DNA of 64,000 nt from Bacillus vallismortis (GCF_040784915.1 NZ_CP160797.1:556001-620000), one strand, 5' to 3'. Positions 1 through 8,002 are shown, numbered from the stretch's first letter. Numbers and translations are program-made. The notes: generated from the sequence alone by a model not told the origin.

Positions 1-4
1 AATA

Positions 5-205
5 ATGGAACAAGGTACAGTAAAATGGTTTAATGCAGAAAAAGGTTTTGGCTTCATCGAACGTGAAAACGGAGACGATGTATTCGTACACTTCTCTGCA
101 ATCCAAAGTGACGGATTCAAATCTTTAGACGAAGGTGAAAAAGTAACGTTTGACGTTGAGCAAGGTGCTCGTGGAGCTCAAGCTGCTAACGTTCAAAAAG
201 CTTAA
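5..205 (+). CDS. cspC: Cold shock protein CspC
   Basis: A 66-residue single cold-shock domain protein, the full normal length of the family. It carries the two nucleic-acid binding motifs KGFGFI (RNP1, residues about 13-18) and VFVHF (RNP2, about 26-30). Cytoplasmic RNA chaperone that keeps mRNA single-stranded during cold or at entry to stationary phase; this is family knowledge. The sequence agrees almost residue for residue with my memory of B. subtilis CspC. The window opens four bases before the ATG, so the long cold-shock leader and ribosome binding site lie outside. A strong terminator follows directly. Confidence 0.96.
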   Translation: MEQGTVKWFNAEKGFGFIERENGDDVFVHFSAIQSDGFKSLDEGEKVTFDVEQGARGAQAANVQKA

Positions 206-221
206 TCTTCAATCGTTTATA

Positions 222-254
222 CAAACAGGTTCTTTAAATAGGGCCTGTTTTTTT
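222..254 (+). terminator. Intrinsic terminator of cspC
   Basis: AACAGG and CCTGTT form a stem around an AU-rich loop, followed by a run of T. It lies 17 bases after the cspC stop codon. Confidence 0.8.
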
Positions 255-1120
255 ATGTTCTCAAAAAAACCCACTCAACGTTCGAGTAGGGAGATGGTAC
301 AAGGTAATAGAAAAAGATTTAAAGCTTCAAAGGTTTTTTTACAGTATAACATACTTGGTTTACAATATGTGGAATATATTTTCTTTTCCAATACGAACAA
401 AAAGCCAGCGTAAATGTGTTGTGCCATCTGCCAAAAGCGTCACGCTAAACGAAGTACCGATGATAATCCCGACACTCTTCTTCCTTTAAATTCATCAGGA
501 TCAAATGAAATGTATGTTTATCCTATTATTACGACAAGTAAACAAAAAGGACCATCCCTTTTCGTAAAGAATCATCCTTTTCTTCGTTCATTCGGCAATT
601 TTTAAGAACTCTTGATTAGCTAAGATAACAGCTGGGTCCAACTACTACAAGAATTCCACAATAGAAGCAACCCTTTTTCGCTTTTTTAATTCTTGTGCAG
701 GCATATGTTTCGTATCTCCACACCCTCTTATTGTTTTATTTCAAAAAACTTCGTCATTTTTTATTGTTGACCATATATTTAGATGTTACCAACTCGTGAG
801 GGGAAACCTAGAAATAATCACTAAGATCCTAAAACAATGAAAGCCCTCCCTCTCTTCCATCTTTGCGGCTCCTTGTCCTTGGCAGTGTGAATCAGGATTA
901 AAAAAATCAATACTATTTCGTTTTTTTCTTCAAATGTTCGCAGAAGAAAGCTAAATAATAAAAAGGGAATAGATGATAGGAATAACAAAAGAGGTTCATG
1001 TTCCAAAAGTAAGTTGAAGAAGTTGAACATATTTGAAATGATGTACTTTACTTTTAATCATAAGATTATCAAAAAATTCAGGATATTTTTCAGAATGCAA
1101 TTCATGATCAATAATTAACC
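255..1120. other. Intergenic stretch without a supported gene
   Basis: Only short open frames without convincing ribosome binding sites or family resemblance are present. On the minus strand a short run near 700-640 (starting MPAQELKKRKR) has a GAGGGTG-like upstream element but stops after about 19 codons. The stretch looks like decayed sequence; nothing in it is recognised. Confidence 0.5.
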
Positions 1121-1582
1121 TTAACAGAAACTTTTTATTTGATTTTCAGTGATTCCTTTAATGACTTCAAGTTCACTAATCAAAAATTCATGTGCATGAT
1201 CCAACATTTTTTTTTCGCTTGTATTAAGTGCTTTTTCTTTCTTCATACGCATTAAATCACGTACAACTTCAACACCTTCTAGTATTTCACCCGTTTTTAT
1301 TTTGTTCGTGTTTACTTGATACCTTTGTTTCCACGGCAGTAACCTATCTGATTCTCCATGCTGAAAAATGTGTAGAATGTGTTTTAATGCAAGTATATCA
1401 GTAACTGGTCGTATACTTGAACTCAATAGTTTACGCGCTGGAATCATAACTGTCATATTACTGATTGACATTTTGATGACATAATACTGTTGTTTTTCCT
1501 CTAAAAAATCTTTTTCTTCTATGGCTTCAATTATACCTGCGCCGTGCATTGGATAAACAATGTGATCGCCAATTTGAAACAT
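1121..1582 (-). CDS. ydeB: CarD/CdnL-family RNA polymerase-binding regulator YdeB
   Basis: A 153-residue cytoplasmic protein of the CarD/CdnL/TRCF-RID family, which binds the RNA polymerase beta subunit and stabilises open promoter complexes in other bacteria. The N-terminal Tudor-like domain is seen as FQIGDHIVYPMHGAGII at residues 2-18, and the rest is helical. I chose the ATG at 1582 because GGAGGTG sits seven bases upstream; the frame stays open 14 codons further but without a better start. The ribosome binding site lies inside a perfect inverted repeat at the 5' end of the predicted transcript, which suggests translational control. In B. subtilis the gene stands alone, as here. Confidence 0.9.
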   Translation of the reverse strand: MFQIGDHIVYPMHGAGIIEAIEEKDFLEEKQQYYVIKMSISNMTVMIPARKLLSSSIRPVTDILALKHILHIFQHGESDRLLPWKQRYQVNTNKIKTGEILEGVEVVRDLMRMKKEKALNTSEKKMLDHAHEFLISELEVIKGITENQIKSFC

Positions 1583-1585
1583 ATC

Positions 1586-1638
1586 ATACACCTCCATATA
1601 TGGTACCTTTCTTAAGGTTACCATATATGGAGGTGTAT
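1586..1638 (-). promoter_or_regulatory. Inverted repeat sequestering the ydeB ribosome binding site
   Basis: Two perfect 20-base arms (1586-1605 and 1619-1638) are separated by 13 bases. In the minus-strand transcript the 3' arm contains the ydeB Shine-Dalgarno GGAGGTG, so folding would occlude it. The other arm carries the same GGAGGTG on the plus strand, followed by a 23-codon open frame beginning at 1660. Confidence 0.75.
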
Positions 1639-1651
1639 TATCAAATATTCA

Positions 1652-1681
1652 ATAATAACATGAATATTTTTTTATTGTCAA
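1652..1681 (-). promoter_or_regulatory. Probable sigma-A promoter of ydeB
   Basis: TTGACA (1676-1681) and TATTAT (1652-1657) are separated by 18 bases on the minus strand. Transcription would start near 1645, so the inverted repeat would form the extreme 5' end of the mRNA. Confidence 0.6.
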
Positions 1682-1906
1682 TAACTTTTTTGGGAAAATC
1701 AGATCAAGCACAATCAACATCAAAACAATAGGGAACGAGGTCTATTGGTCCGTGTATATCCTGAAAGCCGAATAATTTACATAAATCAGTTTGAGTTATT
1801 AAATCCCCTTTAGGAATTCATGACTTGCCACTAATTTTTTTATAGAAATGATGAATATGGAAGATAGAGAGTGTAACGAAAACAATCCTTTCATAATCAG
1901 TGATAT

Positions 1907-1965
1907 GTTGAGGAGGGCTCAGTGGGTGAATCATCCGTGGGGTTCAAGTCCTCTCGGCCGCACCA
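1907..1965 (+). pseudogene. 3' fragment of a tRNA-Leu gene, att-like relic
   Basis: From the anticodon region (GTTGAGG) through the T loop (GGTTCAAGTCC) to the acceptor end CGGCCGCACCA this resembles the 3' two thirds of a tRNA-Leu(GAG). The 5' acceptor arm and D arm are missing and the variable and anticodon stems carry changes, so it is not a functional tRNA. From memory, ICEBs1 integrates into the 3' end of such a tRNA-Leu gene, leaving a repeat of about 60 bp. A second degenerate copy is at 11094-11145. Confidence 0.7.
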
Positions 1966-1967
1966 AC

Positions 1968-2000
1968 GATACCAACGATTGTAGACCCTTGGTATTTTTT
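1968..2000 (+). terminator. Terminator following the tRNA-Leu relic
   Basis: GATACCAA pairs with TTGGTATT around a short loop and a T run follows. The same arrangement follows the second relic at 11148-11180. Confidence 0.6.
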
Positions 2001-2298
2001 GTCCTATAACCGGAACAAAGAAATGTTAGTAGGCAAAATGAAATTGAGATATTTAAGCGGTAGTTGAAATGACGGGAATACCTATCTATTCAATTAATGA
2101 AGATGATACTTATGATGAAGGAAGTGATCATACAATTACAGGGGAGTTAGAATACAAAATTGTTTAATTTCTATATATTTGATAAGCTGTTAGATAAAGG
2201 TTTTATCATAATTGGTAAAAAAGGAGGAAGGTAATTTCATCATCTCAGCAAAAAAAGAAGGGTATACCACAGCTAAGCCGCTATAAATACGACATTTT
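2001..2298. other. Decayed stretch with short open fragments
   Basis: A 32-codon frame at 2069-2167 (MTGIPIYSINEDD onward, ending ELEYKIV) looks like the tail of a larger protein but I do not recognise it. No promoter or structured RNA was identified. Confidence 0.3.
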
Positions 2299-2433
2299 AT
2301 GTGGTTAGTTACCACTGGTATCTGTTATATCTTAATGATAAATAGTGCTTGTGGCGGCTGTGTTAAAACTGCATATTCTTTATTGAATCACATAAAATGG
2401 TTATGGAAAGGACCCGTTATAGGTACATTTTAA
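2299..2433 (+). CDS. Possible small protein or fragment, 44 residues
   Basis: The open frame reads MWLVTTGICYILM at its start, contains an ACGGC motif and ends 13 bases before the next gene, whose ribosome binding site directly follows this stop codon. The hydrophobic N-terminus could be a membrane segment or signal. No clear Shine-Dalgarno precedes its ATG, so it may be the truncated end of a longer gene. No family recognised. Confidence 0.3.
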   Translation: MWLVTTGICYILMINSACGGCVKTAYSLLNHIKWLWKGPVIGTF

Positions 2434-2446
2434 AAAAGGAGTCATA

Positions 2447-2827
2447 ATGTTGTTTAAAAGGTTTTTTCTGGTTTTACTTACACTGATAATGTCTATAGTT
2501 GTTATGCTAGTGGCTGCTGAAAATTCACCTGGAGAGCATGTCATTTCATTTGATGAGCCTATTATTTTAATGATATCAATTGGGATCGTTGTATTTTTAT
2601 TCATCCCTCCATTAGCCATGTCCTTTTTTGGCAACCTTGTTGTAAGAATCATATCTGCAGTATACCAATGTTTTATCGTTTTGACTTTTATGGGGCTAAT
2701 CCCAATCGGCTTTCTTATTCCCGATGGCTTTTGGACAATTCTTGTTTCTATTGCAGGAACGTTCGTTAGTATAGCTAGTGTTGTAGTAACCTTATTCATT
2801 GATCGCAATAGAGAAGTTAAATTATAA
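2447..2827 (+). CDS. Small integral membrane protein, unknown function
   Basis: A 126-residue protein with four predicted membrane segments (about residues 5-23, 38-58, 62-85 and 90-118) and a short charged tail, RNREVKL. AAAAGGAG lies six bases before the ATG. A non-conserved acidic loop (AENSPGEH) separates the first two helices. It is downstream of the small open frame at 2299-2433 and might be cotranscribed with it. I do not recognise the family and no function is proposed. Confidence 0.65.
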   Translation: MLFKRFFLVLLTLIMSIVVMLVAAENSPGEHVISFDEPIILMISIGIVVFLFIPPLAMSFFGNLVVRIISAVYQCFIVLTFMGLIPIGFLIPDGFWTILVSIAGTFVSIASVVVTLFIDRNREVKL

Positions 2828-2999
2828 CTTTTATGGTAAATGAGTGTAGTGAAGAACTCAAATGCTTGAAATCATGGGTTTTTCAAATAAGGTGACCAAT
2901 ACAACAGCTTTTCTTTATTAAGAAGTTATGTAAGTGGCACATTCCCACAACAAACGCATAGGGTAATATCATAAAATAAAAAAATGTGGGGATCTGAAA

Positions 3000-3542
3000 A
3001 TGTATTATATACCTGTTACACATCAATACCCTTATTATGTGTGCTGCGGTGGAAGGTCGGTTTATTGGATGAATCCATATAAAATGAAGCATGAAAACGC
3101 AGGCCAAAACCTTCACTTGACAGATTATGGGCCGAAACCATTTGTTATTAATATCAATAAAGCAACAAAACAAAACAATACGTTCCGTACTGCGCTATGG
3201 ACAGGAGCGCACCTGCAAGTTACTGTCATGAGTATTGATATTGGAGAAGATATCGGTTTGGAAATGCATTCTAACCTCGATCAATTTTTGCGGATTGAGC
3301 AAGGCCGCGGGATCGTTAAAATGGGCAAGAGTAAAGATCAGGTAAACTTTCAGCGAAATGTCTATGATGATTCAGCCATCGTCATACCTGCCGGCACATG
3401 GCACAACCTGATCAATACAGGCAATACGCCGCTAAAACTATACTCCATTTATGCCCCGCCTAACCATCCATTTGGCACGGTCCATGTGACTAAAGCGGAT
3501 GCAGAAGCTGCGGAAAAGGAGAACAATTCATACAAAAATTGA
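3000..3542 (+). CDS. Cupin-domain protein, YrkC-like
   Basis: A 180-residue protein with one conserved double-stranded beta-helix domain (about residues 65-160). The two cupin motifs are visible: GLEMHSNLDQFLRIEQGRG, with the metal-ligand positions H and Q/E, and IPAGTWHNLINTG, with its conserved histidine. The N-terminal 50 residues are rich in tyrosine and histidine and include YVCCGGRS. It resembles the B. subtilis cupin YrkC as I recall it; such proteins are often metal-dependent dioxygenases or isomerases, but the substrate is unknown. GGGGATC precedes the ATG. The end overlaps a fragment of a GNAT gene. Confidence 0.8.
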   Translation: MYYIPVTHQYPYYVCCGGRSVYWMNPYKMKHENAGQNLHLTDYGPKPFVININKATKQNNTFRTALWTGAHLQVTVMSIDIGEDIGLEMHSNLDQFLRIEQGRGIVKMGKSKDQVNFQRNVYDDSAIVIPAGTWHNLINTGNTPLKLYSIYAPPNHPFGTVHVTKADAEAAEKENNSYKN

Positions 3543-3642
3543 GCGGGTTAATGAGACTGTTTCACAAGATATTTCCCAACATTTATCTTTTCCGGTTTTA
3601 ACACAGACCATTTCCGGCGTTGTTTATGTGGATCATTTTTGA
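3541..3642 (+). pseudogene. N-terminal remnant of a YdfB-like acetyltransferase
   Basis: The frame reads ERVNETVSQDISQHL and then FPVLTQTISGVVYVDH before a stop. This parallels the start of the intact GNAT protein at 17692-18474, where the corresponding stretch is ILEQTIPGVVYVDDH. Only about 34 of the expected 260 residues remain, so this is a gene relic rather than a gene. Its reading frame differs from that of the overlapping cupin end. Confidence 0.55.
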
Positions 3643-3654
3643 GAGGGAATGAAT

Positions 3655-3701
3655 CACGAATAAAAAACATACCCAAAATAGCGGTATGTTTTTTATTCGT
3701 G
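3655..3701. terminator. Bidirectional terminator with a perfect 19-bp stem
   Basis: Arms 3655-3673 and 3683-3701 are exact reverse complements around nine bases. Each arm has an A or T run, so it can end transcripts from both sides: the GNAT remnant and cupin on plus, the recombinase homologue on minus. Confidence 0.85.
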
Positions 3702-3705
3702 TTTA

Positions 3706-4266
3706 TTATGAATCAAAATCATTCCAATTATCTAAATAACGGTACAGTGTTGTTTTACTGATGCCCGTCTCTTTGGTAATTTGCTGAATGGTATACGTTT
3801 TGCTTTGATACATTTCCATCGCGCGCCGGACATTATGGTCTGGTTTTCTCGGACGTCCTGTATTTTTCCCCTTTAATTTCGCCTCTTGAATTCCAAGCTT
3901 TGTGTTTTCACTAATCATGTCAAATTGAAATTTGCCGACTCTTTCTAAAAAATCGAAGAATATGGAACCGTTTTTCTTTGTGGTGTCCACTTTGTCTAAT
4001 ATTGAAATAAAGTGGATTTGTTTCCTTTTGAAAAAATCTATGATATCGATTAGGTTTTTTGTAGAGTCCGCAATGCTGTATAACTTATAAATGATTACGG
4101 TATCTCCGGTATTTAAACTGTTGCATAATGACTCAAATTCTGGTCTGTTTTTTGCTGAATTTGTTTGTTCAATATATATTTTTTCACAGTTGAACCCTTT
4201 AAGTGCAGTTATCTGTATTGTTACATCCTGATCTTGACTAAACGGACGCGCATATCCAAAAATCAA
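3706..4266 (-). CDS. Serine-recombinase homologue lacking catalytic residues
   Basis: A 186-residue protein with a resolvase-like N-terminal domain (1-130) and a C-terminal helix-turn-helix of the Hin/resolvase type (about 140-180, GRPRKP then TIQQITKETGISKTTLYRYL). The fold markers are kept (GYAR, GDTVIIYKL), but the nucleophilic serine position is Phe9, since the active-site motif RVST reads RPFS. The motif LDRLGR reads LYSIAD, losing both catalytic arginines. It therefore probably binds DNA without recombining it. Start is TTG with AGGAGT upstream. A perfect 9-bp inverted repeat lies 74 bases upstream. Confidence 0.8.
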   Translation of the reverse strand: MIFGYARPFSQDQDVTIQITALKGFNCEKIYIEQTNSAKNRPEFESLCNSLNTGDTVIIYKLYSIADSTKNLIDIIDFFKRKQIHFISILDKVDTTKKNGSIFFDFLERVGKFQFDMISENTKLGIQEAKLKGKNTGRPRKPDHNVRRAMEMYQSKTYTIQQITKETGISKTTLYRYLDNWNDFDS

Positions 4267-4339
4267 ATCATCAACTCCTGATGAATTTTGTATATTTCAT
4301 TATAACAAAATAAGATGGATAGCGCAGAATGCGCCGCTA

Positions 4340-4365
4340 GTTCCAAAAAAGATCTATTTTGGAAC
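4340..4365. promoter_or_regulatory. Inverted repeat between recombinase homologue and SulP gene
   Basis: GTTCCAAAA (4340-4348) and TTTTGGAAC (4357-4365) are exact reverse complements around eight bases. It sits in the divergent intergenic region and is a candidate operator for the recombinase homologue. No T run follows, so a terminator is less likely. Confidence 0.45.
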
Positions 4366-4484
4366 GAAAAATTGTAGACATTTGAATTCTTGTTTGTTAC
4401 ATTCTAAATAGTTACAAACGACCCTGGCTTCTATGAGAGTTAGAAGTCAACAAAAAATAATCATAAAGAGGTGTACTGTATTTT

Positions 4485-5951
4485 ATGTTAAAAAAATTAA
4501 ATATAGAGTGGTTCTCAAATATAAGAGGGGACTTATTAGCCGGGATTGTCGTTGCTTTGGCATTAATTCCTGAGGCCATTGGTTTTTCTATTATTGCAGG
4601 TGTTGACCCGATGGTGGGATTGTATGCCTCATTTTGTATTGCGGTGGTGATTTCTTTTGCGGGCGGAAGGCCTGCGATGATTTCTGCGGCTACAGGGGCT
4701 ATGGCGTTGTTAATGGGAACGCTGGTAAAGGATCACGGATTACAGTATCTGTTTGCTGCTACGATCCTGACGGGTATCATCCAAATCATATTTGGGGTTC
4801 TGAAAGTGGCGCGATTAATGAAATTTGTTCCTCGATCGGTCATGGTAGGTTTTGTTAATGCGCTGGCCATTTTAATTTTCATGGCACAAGTTCCTCATTT
4901 TGTTGGTATATCCGGTCTGACATATGTGTTTGTCGGCATAACTTTAGTCATCATTTATTTGTTCCCGTTTATTACAAAAGCTGTTCCAAGTCCTTTAATA
5001 GCAATTGTATTTCTCACGGTCATTTCTATTTGGGGTCACTTTAATGTTCAAACAGTTGGAGATTTAGGAACAATCAAACAAGCTTTGCCGAACTTTTTGA
5101 TTCCCGATGTTCCATTAAACTTTGAGACGCTGTCAATTATCTTCCCGACTTCTATTGCTCTAGCTGTCGTTGGTCTGCTTGAGTCGCTGCTGACGTCTTC
5201 CATTGTTGATGACATGACTGACACAGATAGTAATAAAAACAGGGAAAGCCGAGGGCAAGGGATTGCCAATATCGTTGCCGGATTTTTCGGCGGTATGGCA
5301 GGGTGTGCCATGATCGGTCAATCTGTTATTAACGTAAAGTCTGGAGGGAGAGGGAGACTGTCAACCTTTACGGCTGGTATGTTCCTCATGTTTTTAATAC
5401 TCGTTTTGGGTGAATGGGTTGTTCAAGTTCCTATGCCTGCATTGGTTGGCGTTATGATTATGGTTTCAATTGGAACATTCGATTGGTCTTCAATCCGGAC
5501 CCTTAAAAAAGTTCCGTTCACTGATTCTGTTGTCATGGTTGTCACAGTAATTACTGTAGTGGCAACAGATAACTTATCCATTGGCGTAATCGTAGGTGTC
5601 CTGTTAAGTGCTATTTTCTTCGCTTCTAAAATTTCACGAGTAAAGGTGGATTTGTCTTCTGTTTCTGAGAAAGAGGCTGTTTATGACATTAAGGGCCAAG
5701 TGTTCTTTGCTTCTGTTCAAGATTTTGTGAATTCATTTTCATATGAAGATGTAAAAGAGCGTGTTGTGATGAACTTTTCAGAGGCGCATATTTGGGATGA
5801 TTCTGGTGTCGCCGCAGTGGATAAGGTTGTTTTGAAATTCAAAGAAAATCATGCAGATGTTACATTGGTTGGCTTAAACGAATCAAGCCAACATTTGATT
5901 GAAAAGCTGGCTACTTACAATCATCCTAACGCACAGCCGTCAAGCCACTAA
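4485..5951 (+). CDS. SulP-family anion transporter with C-terminal STAS domain
   Basis: A 488-residue membrane protein of the SLC26/SulP family. The N-terminal 380 residues hold about ten to twelve membrane segments, including the family signature [24 protein letters not shown] near residues 27-50. A cytoplasmic STAS domain follows (about 395-480, [11 protein letters not shown] onward). Family members carry sulfate, bicarbonate or other anions into the cell, usually with sodium or protons; the substrate here is not decidable. The stop is 17 bases before the UspA-domain gene, so the two form an operon, a pairing that recurs in bacteria. It is related to YbaR and YvdB of B. subtilis. Confidence 0.88.
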   Translation: MLKKLNIEWFSNIRGDLLAGIVVALALIPEAIGFSIIAGVDPMVGLYASFCIAVVISFAGGRPAMISAATGAMALLMGTLVKDHGLQYLFAATILTGIIQIIFGVLKVARLMKFVPRSVMVGFVNALAILIFMAQVPHFVGISGLTYVFVGITLVIIYLFPFITKAVPSPLIAIVFLTVISIWGHFNVQTVGDLGTIKQALPNFLIPDVPLNFETLSIIFPTSIALAVVGLLESLLTSSIVDDMTDTDSNKNRESRGQGIANIVAGFFGGMAGCAMIGQSVINVKSGGRGRLSTFTAGMFLMFLILVLGEWVVQVPMPALVGVMIMVSIGTFDWSSIRTLKKVPFTDSVVMVVTVITVVATDNLSIGVIVGVLLSAIFFASKISRVKVDLSSVSEKEAVYDIKGQVFFASVQDFVNSFSYEDVKERVVMNFSEAHIWDDSGVAAVDKVVLKFKENHADVTLVGLNESSQHLIEKLATYNHPNAQPSSH

Positions 5952-5968
5952 GGGGAAGGTGAAGGGGT

Positions 5969-6388
5969 ATGTATCAAAATATTTTGTTGGCAGCTGATGG
6001 ATCAGATCATTCCATTCGATCAGCAGAACATGCAATTCGTATAGCGAAACTGGTGCCTGATGCAAGAGTGGAAATCATTTTTGTTAAAGATTATTCAAAA
6101 GCGAAAACCGAAGTGCTTCATACCGCGAGTTCTGCAGAGTTAGAAATGGAAAGGCGTAAAAAGTTAGAGCCGATTTTAGAAAAATTTGAGCAAGCTGGTG
6201 TCCGGCATGATGTAATGATGAAACACGGAGAACCAGGACCGACCATTGTTGCTTATGCAAATGAAAATCAATTTGATATGCTCGTAGTAGGCAGTAGGGG
6301 ATTGAATTCGCTGCAGGAGATGGTGCTGGGCAGTGTAAGCCATAAAGTGGCTAAGCGAGTAAATTGTCCTGTGCTGATTGTAAAGTGA
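5969..6388 (+). CDS. Universal stress protein UspA-family
   Basis: A 139-residue single UspA domain, full length. The ATP-binding signature is visible as GSRGLNSLQEMVLGSVS (about residues 107-123), and the strand-1 motif ILLAADGSDHS is at the N-terminus, so the nucleotide-binding type is likely. Cytoplasmic. AGGGGAAGG precedes the ATG. Cotranscribed with the SulP transporter upstream, which suggests a regulatory role towards that transporter or a shared stress signal; this is inference. A good terminator follows. Confidence 0.9.
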   Translation: MYQNILLAADGSDHSIRSAEHAIRIAKLVPDARVEIIFVKDYSKAKTEVLHTASSAELEMERRKKLEPILEKFEQAGVRHDVMMKHGEPGPTIVAYANENQFDMLVVGSRGLNSLQEMVLGSVSHKVAKRVNCPVLIVK

Positions 6389-6397
6389 TGGATGGAA

Positions 6398-6433
6398 CAA
6401 GCCGATTTGAAACAGAATCGGCTTGTTTTTTTG
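6398..6433 (+). terminator. Terminator of the sulP-uspA operon
   Basis: AAGCCGATT pairs with AATCGGCTT, followed by a T run. Confidence 0.85.
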
Positions 6434-6753
6434 TCTCACTCATAAGTAAGTTATTTAAACGGTCAGCATTTTCTCTTTATTTATTGGGGAAAAAGTGTCC
6501 ATAAACATCCATTGTCGTTATTATTGAAGCTTTTCCAAGCCTTTCTTTTACGATTACATATTTTCACCTTAAGCTCAATTAATTGAGTACATCTTATAAA
6601 CAAATACTGTGATGTCAAAAATAAAAATGACAGGGCAGGGAAAAGGGGCGTCGAACGAGAAAAATCTAGAGCGGTATTAAAAAATGGAGAGGAAAAGCAC
6701 CTTAAAATTCAGCTAAAAGAAAAACAAAACTGCTCGGAAAGAGGGGACTTCTG
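6434..6753. other. Intergenic stretch before ydeI
   Basis: An open, lysine-rich frame runs from about 6615 to the stop just before ydeI but lacks a recognisable start or family resemblance. No operator or RNA structure was recognised. GAAAGAGG near 6736 is the ydeI ribosome binding site. Confidence 0.35.
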
Positions 6754-7344
6754 ATGACAAATAGAACGAATCCGAAGGTTGATGAATTTTTAAGTAAAGC
6801 GAAAAAGTGGAAGGGAGAATTTGAGAGGTTGAGAGCTATCGTTCTTGACTGTGAGCTGAACGAGGAATTTAAGTGGAAGCATCCCTGCTACACGTATAAT
6901 AGTAAAAACATCGTTTTAATACATGGATTTAAAGACTATTGTGCGCTTCTATTTCACAAAGGTGCCTTGTTACAGGATGTCCATGGGATTCTCATCCAAC
7001 AAACGGAGAATGTACAGGCAGCACGCCAGATCCGGTTCACCAATGTTCAGGAAATTGATGAAATGGAAACGATCTTGAAAGCTTATATTCATGAAGCCAT
7101 TGAAGTTGAAAAAGCCGGGTTGGAAGTGGATTTAAAAAAGAATACAGAATATAAAATTCCTGAAGAACTTCAAAATAAATTCGATGAAATCCCTGCTTTA
7201 AAAACAGCTTTTGAAGCATTGACCCCGGGACGGCAAAGAGCATACATTCTTCATTTTTCTCAAGCCAAACAAGCCAAAACCCGAGAGGCGAAGGTTGAAA
7301 AATGTGTCCAGAATATTCTCGATGGAAAGGGATTAAAGGATTAA
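6754..7344 (+). CDS. ydeI: YdeI/DUF1801-family protein
   Basis: A 196-residue soluble protein. The N-terminal 115 residues form a DUF1801 domain (FKWKHPCYTYNSKNIVLIHGFKDYCALLFHKG), and the C-terminal part ends in the YdeI-type helix pair with TPGRQRAYILHFSQAKQAKTRE. The latter motif is shared with OmpD-associated/YdeI proteins. No biochemical function is established that I know of. The length and sequence fit B. subtilis YdeI, and ydeJ lies nearby as expected. The ribosome binding site is GAAAGAGGGG. Confidence 0.85.
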   Translation: MTNRTNPKVDEFLSKAKKWKGEFERLRAIVLDCELNEEFKWKHPCYTYNSKNIVLIHGFKDYCALLFHKGALLQDVHGILIQQTENVQAARQIRFTNVQEIDEMETILKAYIHEAIEVEKAGLEVDLKKNTEYKIPEELQNKFDEIPALKTAFEALTPGRQRAYILHFSQAKQAKTREAKVEKCVQNILDGKGLKD

Positions 7345-7407
7345 CATATTCGGTAACCAAACAAGGAAACTTAATAAGCAGTGGGGATTCATCAATAATA
7401 TCTAAAC

Positions 7408-7441
7408 AAGAAACATACTAAATGATATTGGTATGTTTTTA
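7408..7441 (+). terminator. Terminator of ydeI
   Basis: AACATAC pairs with GTATGTT and is followed by TTTAATT. The stem is short, so moderate confidence. Confidence 0.55.
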
Positions 7442-7763
7442 ATTCTCATATGTGTCTGCAAACGTAGTGTGGTTGTAAAATTACAATTAGAACGTTTGCA
7501 TTTTTGAATCTCAACCGATGTTAGCCTCCTGCAAGTAAATAGAAAGAATTATTTTGCTGGGTACCGTATCCCCAATAAAGGGGATAGCATTACCCTTTTG
7601 AATAGGGGTTAAGTTAAAAATGTTGGAAGATGTTTTTGCTGTCATCAAGAGTATAATGGCTATACCTTTACTGCTATAAATACGTAATGTCTTCAACCGT
7701 GTGTGACGTCTTAGAGGCTGAAGAGTCTGACGAACGAGCGGAATAAGCTGCTACATGTAAAAG

Positions 7764-7798
7764 AAAAACAAGCATCATGTTAAATGCTTGTTTTTCTA
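7764..7798. terminator. Bidirectional terminator
   Basis: AAACAAGCAT pairs with ATGCTTGTTT around seven bases, with A and T tracts on both sides. It lies just past the stop of the minus-strand gene at 7808-8002. Confidence 0.75.
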
Positions 7799-7807
7799 AA
7801 GAATCAT

Positions 7808-8002
7808 TCACTTACTGCTGAGATGTTTCTTTTGATTAATATTGTATGCCGCTAGACATACGGCGCTATAAAATACTAATGCGACACCCAGTAATAATAT
7901 GATCCAATGAAAAGCACCAGATAATTCAATGGTATTGCTCACCACATTTAGAATGTTTCCAACTGATAGGAGAGCTAATAGAATAGGTAGATTTTTTAGC
8001 AA
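7808..8002 (-). CDS. Small two-helix membrane protein, unknown
   Basis: A 64-residue protein starting at TTG with GGAGTG about eight bases upstream. Two membrane segments are predicted (about residues 4-25 and 32-52) with a positively charged tail, NINQKKHLSSK, probably cytoplasmic. A dedicated terminator follows. Nothing in the sequence points to a function, and no family is recognised. Confidence 0.6.
   Translation of the reverse strand: MLKNLPILLALLSVGNILNVVSNTIELSGAFHWIILLLGVALVFYSAVCLAAYNINQKKHLSSK

Larger units (their letters stand above)
7345..7807. other. Intergenic stretch with two terminators
   Basis: After the ydeI terminator at 7408-7441 no gene is supported. Short frames on both strands lack ribosome binding sites. 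The right edge is the terminator serving the minus-strand gene at 7808. Confidence 0.4.

Noticed and set aside
414..605. Plus-strand 63-codon frame MCCAICQKRH
   Set aside because: No ribosome binding site and no family resemblance; intergenic noise is likelier.
821..1030. Minus-strand 69-codon hydrophobic frame
   Set aside because: Phe/Leu-rich translation of AT-rich DNA, without a ribosome binding site.
1549..1731. Plus-strand frame of 60 codons across the ydeB inverted repeat
   Set aside because: It is mostly antisense to ydeB and its regulatory hairpin; no convincing start. Only the short 23-codon part after GGAGGTG is mentioned.
1907..1965. Functional tRNA gene
   Set aside because: The D arm and 5' acceptor strand are missing, so no cloverleaf can form.
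2401..2808. Long minus-strand frame opposite the 126-residue membrane protein
   Set aside because: Antisense shadow; the plus frame has a clear ribosome binding site and membrane pattern.
3706..4266. Active resolvase of a transposon or plasmid
   Set aside because: Catalytic serine and arginines absent, and no res site or transposon ends found.
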